From Acanthochlamys bracteata (taxonomy: Eukaryota; Streptophyta; Magnoliopsida; Pandanales; Velloziaceae), in the NCBI GenBank assembly GCA_019914995.1, contig CM034144.1, positions 3,503,489 to 3,567,488 on the forward strand: 64,000 bases of DNA. Reading direction: 5' to 3'. Below the pieces are notes generated by a model, which saw only the letters and a list, made by a program, of their open reading frames with translations, searched no databases and was not told where the DNA came from. The position numbers were made by a program, and so were the translations under genes. Shown piece after piece: positions 61,219 through 64,000 of this stretch. Position 1 is the stretch's first letter. Each line of letters opens with the position of its first letter.

Positions 61219-61345
61219 CTACTTACAAGATATTAATTAATTTAATAACATAGCAATAGTGTGGTTCATGTATAATGTACCTAGTATAATTTATGTATAT
61301 ATATTTAATTTAAGAACAAAATTTTAAATAATTAATTAATACAGT
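61219..61345 (+). repeat. Direct repeat, copy 1
   Basis: It shares ACATAGCAATA, GGTTCATGTATAATG, CTAGTAT and AACAAAATTT in the same order with 61560-61690, about 340 bp away. The match is about 125 bp long and moderately diverged. Confidence 0.7.
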
Positions 61346-61559
61346 TATAAATAGAAAAAAGATTTTATTAACTGAAGAGTATCCTAAAAAAAATTTTAAA
61401 TGAGCTTTAATTTTTATCTAAAAACAATAATAATATTTTATAATGTAAATTTTCTTTTTACTTGTAAAATTTATTTTAGAATTTTTGTGTACTATTATAT
61501 AAGATTTATATATAAATGTGAAATAAAAAATTATAAAAAAATTAAGCATTTCCAATCAT

Positions 61560-61690
61560 CAGCTAACAAGTCATTAATCAATTTAATTACATAGCAATAA
61601 TTGGTTCATGTATAATGCATCTAGTATCTTTTAATTTATTTATCTATTTAATTTAGAAACAAAATTTAAAGTTTAATTAGTTAGTACCGA
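61560..61690 (+). repeat. Direct repeat, copy 2
   Basis: Second copy of the repeat at 61219-61345. The pair could be remnants of short LTRs (about 215 bp of AT-rich DNA between them) or a simple segmental duplication. Confidence 0.7.
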
Positions 61691-61719
61691 TGTGATTCAC
61701 TCACCGGTCACCAAGTAAT

Positions 61720-61721
61720 AT

Positions 61722-61754
<33 letters not shown>
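61720..61754. repeat. (TAA)n/(TTA)n microsatellite palindrome
   Basis: A run of ATAATAATAATA is followed by its complement TATTATTATTATTA, forming an imperfect hairpin. Confidence 0.85.
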
Positions 61755-63066
61755 AATTTTTATTTCATCGAGTGGAAGAGGAAATAAAGAGAATATTTTC
61801 GGCAAGCGATAAGTAAGGGAGCAAACGAAGAGCCGAAAGAGTAGACAGTCTTACTTCACTAAAAAAGAAAAGGAAAACTGTAAGAGAAAATAATGACCTA
61901 ATTCAATATTTTTTCTTGAATATTATGATGATTTTATTCAAATACAAACATAAGCTACAGATAGGTAGAAATGTATCCTAGTTGAAAAACCATAACAATC
62001 TTCCAAACCACTTTCATTAGAATTCCGATTCGAATTACCAAAAAATGTTAGAGCAAAAAAGGTGAAAAATAACTGCAAAAAAGTAGAAAAAAATAACTAT
62101 AGATGAAGAACAAATCAACGAGATTGAATAACGACAAGATCGTTCACAACATAGAGAAAGATCGAGAATGAAAGATTCATACTCTAGACAGTGAAGAATG
62201 ACAACATCCAAATCTTTAAATGCCTCACGGAACTAAATCGAGAGAATTACAAAATAAAAATTACAAGAAATCACGTCGCACGAGAGCGTTTGGATCATCG
62301 ACATTTTGCTCCACTAGTGGTCTTTTGCTAAGTGCAGAGAACTCCATAAACAACAAACCAAGTTAAAGAAAGGTGAGAGGAGCCAGAGGAATAAAGTTGA
62401 AGAAGAAGGAGAAGAAAGAAAGCTGTCTCCGATAGAGAGGTCTTGGGAGAAAAAAGTAGGTAATAGATTTACAAAGTTAATTTCTAAGACAAACAAAAGA
62501 ACAAACATTATTTTAGAAAACCAAAGCAAAAATCTAATTAAGTATCATCTAATAAGTAATAATCAACAATAAAAAATAAAAAATAATTTTTTTATATCAG
62601 GTCGACCCGACGCGTGTCGCCGAGTCAACTCAAAAATCGCCCTGGTCGACCTGGATCAATCCGGATTAGTTGTAGATCCGTATTATTTTGCAAATCCAGA
62701 CAAGTTTAGACTTGGAGTTAACGATTTCCAGTGAGTGCCTCAATCAATGGGCCGTACTACCTTTTATTTATGATTTAAGAAAGAAAACCCCAAAGAAAAT
62801 TTGCACATACGATAAAAATTTCATTCTAGTAAATTCATATTGGTTTTTAGAAAAATATCTAAATATGCAATTGCAACCCATGAACTGAATCTACGCTTGC
62901 TTTAGTACAAAAAATGGTATCAAATTAATACACCAAGACTTAAAATTTACATAAGCTTGATGGGATCATCAATTTCAACTCTGCAATTTTTCTACATACC
63001 TTCCTTCTCTTTTCTTTCTTTTATTTTATTTTATTAGAAGAGCACTGCCCTATTTATATAATAAAT
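61755..63066. other. AT-rich intergenic sequence
   Basis: No ORF with recognisable features. The patch 62600-62665 (GTCGACCCGACGCG and CTGGTCGACCTGG) is GC-richer and resembles internal parts of hAT-type elements, but ends cannot be set. Confidence 0.45.
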
Positions 63067-63370
63067 TAGGAATGGCAAAATGAGTTCACGAGTCAGGTTT
63101 GGATCGATCCATATAATAATCGGATCAAAATCATGCAATTCTAACTTGACACATATATTTATATGTATCAAAATTGTCAACTCTAACACATCCTATCTAA
63201 TAATTTTGGTCATTAATAATTAAAATTATAAAAACGAGAATTATAAAAATTAATTTTTAACAATAACATATGAAAATTAGTAATATCATATATCTAGAAA
63301 AAATATATTAATTTTGATCAAAACTATAATTAAGTAAGAAATAAATTGAAATAGATAAAGCTAGAATATA
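63067..63370. mobile_element. Possible hAT-like element end
   Basis: TAGGAATGGCAAAATGAG at 63067 resembles the TAGGGGTGGCAAA terminus of plant hAT elements, followed by the usual GTTCACGAGTCAGG-type run. No matching opposite end or duplication is clear. Confidence 0.35.
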
Positions 63371-63385
63371 TATATATATATATAT

Positions 63386-63798
63386 GGGGAGGATACAGGC
63401 ACTCTCTCCTTAAGGGCACTCCCTCTCCGGTTTATGGCCGGGGGTGACTTTTAAATTCAATCTCCACCTTTGGATATGAAAAACTATGAGTTAGAAACCT
63501 ACCCATAAAATTTCAGCTCAATCGGACCACGAATTCACCTCCATCCAATCACTTGATCAAGATGACAGAAATGATATAACATATATATTTTAAAGTTTTC
63601 TTACTTTCTGTCGTCTTGATCAAATGATCGGATGGAGGTGCATTGGTGGTCGGATTGAGCTGAAATTTTTTGGGTAGGTTTCTACTTATAATTCTTCACA
63701 CCCAACGGTGGAGATTGAATTTGGAAGTTACCCGGACTATAAACCGGAAAGAGAGTGCCTGGGAATGCCCTTAAGAAGGGAGTAACCCTATCTCTCCC
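63386..63798. mobile_element. Palindromic MITE in a (TA)n tract
   Basis: About 413 bp that folds back almost end to end: GGGGAGGATACAGGCAC and GCACTCCCTCTCCGGTTTAT at the left are mirrored by ATAAACCGGAAAGAGAGTGC and TACCC...CTCTCCC at the right. Inner mirrored boxes include TTTCAGCTCAATCGGACC and CTTGATCAAGATGACAG. It sits between TA repeats (TATAT at both sides), so the true duplication cannot be read. No coding capacity. Confidence 0.85.
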
Positions 63799-63825
63799 TA
63801 TATATATATATATATATATATATAT

Positions 63826-64000
63826 GGGATAGGATAGAGGCACATGTCATCCTTAGAGGCACATGGTGCACATATCCAAATTTAATTTCCACCGTTGGAT
63901 ATGAAGAACCATGAGTTAAGAACATGTTGATAAGACTTCAGCTCAATCAAAATACGAACCGATCTCCATTGAAACTTTTGATCAAAGTGATAAAAAAATG
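63826..64000. mobile_element. Related MITE, truncated by the window end
   Basis: It begins GGGATAGGATAGAGGCAC after a TA tract and shares TTTCCACCGTTGGATATGAA and CAGCTCAATCAAAATACGAA with the neighbouring MITE's inner sequence. It is a second member of the same family, cut by the window edge. Confidence 0.7.

Overview
The window is nuclear DNA from a flowering plant. It has AT-rich introns and spacers, a nest of plant transposable elements (Ty1/copia, Ty3/gypsy, FAR1-type Mutator-like, PIF/Harbinger, hAT, RTE-type LINE, MITEs) and one spliced plant-specific glycosyltransferase gene. I cannot name the species from sequence alone. There are no bacterial-style operons, rRNA genes, CRISPR arrays or convincing tRNA genes.

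Layout. 1-17.8 kb: a direct-orientation array of diverged multi-kilobase repeat units. Its core is a series of related monomers spaced about 170 bp apart, each starting at a pyrimidine tract, AG and then GGTTAAA. A foldback element (4796-5607), MITEs and an RTE-type LINE tail interrupt it. 17.8-24.7 kb: decayed copia elements in both orientations, including a Sirevirus-like 3' end on the minus strand. 24.7-27.0 kb: nothing firmly recognised. 27.0-41.5 kb: a four-level nest. An old minus-strand FAR1-type MULE transposase is split by an 11.9-kb Ty3/gypsy element (28920-40807). The gypsy integrase region is split by a 4.8-kb PIF/Harbinger-type element (32754-37550), and its 3' LTR by a 1.8-kb hAT-type element. 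The PIF-type element carries pieces of host genes (the TMEM208/SND2 family, the FACT subunit SSRP1, and one I do not recognise) and was itself hit by a solo LTR. 41.6-49.5 kb: a second, younger MULE with inverted arms of about 2.5 kb around a FAR1-type transposase killed mainly by in-frame stops. 49.55-54.5 kb: an Athila/Tat-like gypsy protease fragment cut by a minus-strand LTR, then unassigned sequence. 56.6-60.3 kb: the one intact gene, an eight-exon minus-strand GT106/O-fucosyltransferase-like type II membrane protein of 508 residues, with its leader and promoter to about 61.2 kb. 61.2-64.0 kb: AT-rich flank with a direct repeat and two palindromic MITEs in TA repeats.

How the parts relate. 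Only the glycosyltransferase gene looks functional, probably in Golgi cell-wall polysaccharide synthesis. The rest is transposon-driven, and its insertion order can be read because many insertions have recognisable target duplications or an uninterrupted paralogous copy in the same window. Order: old MULE, then the gypsy element and a 331-bp solo LTR, then the PIF and hAT insertions into the gypsy, then a solo LTR in the PIF element.
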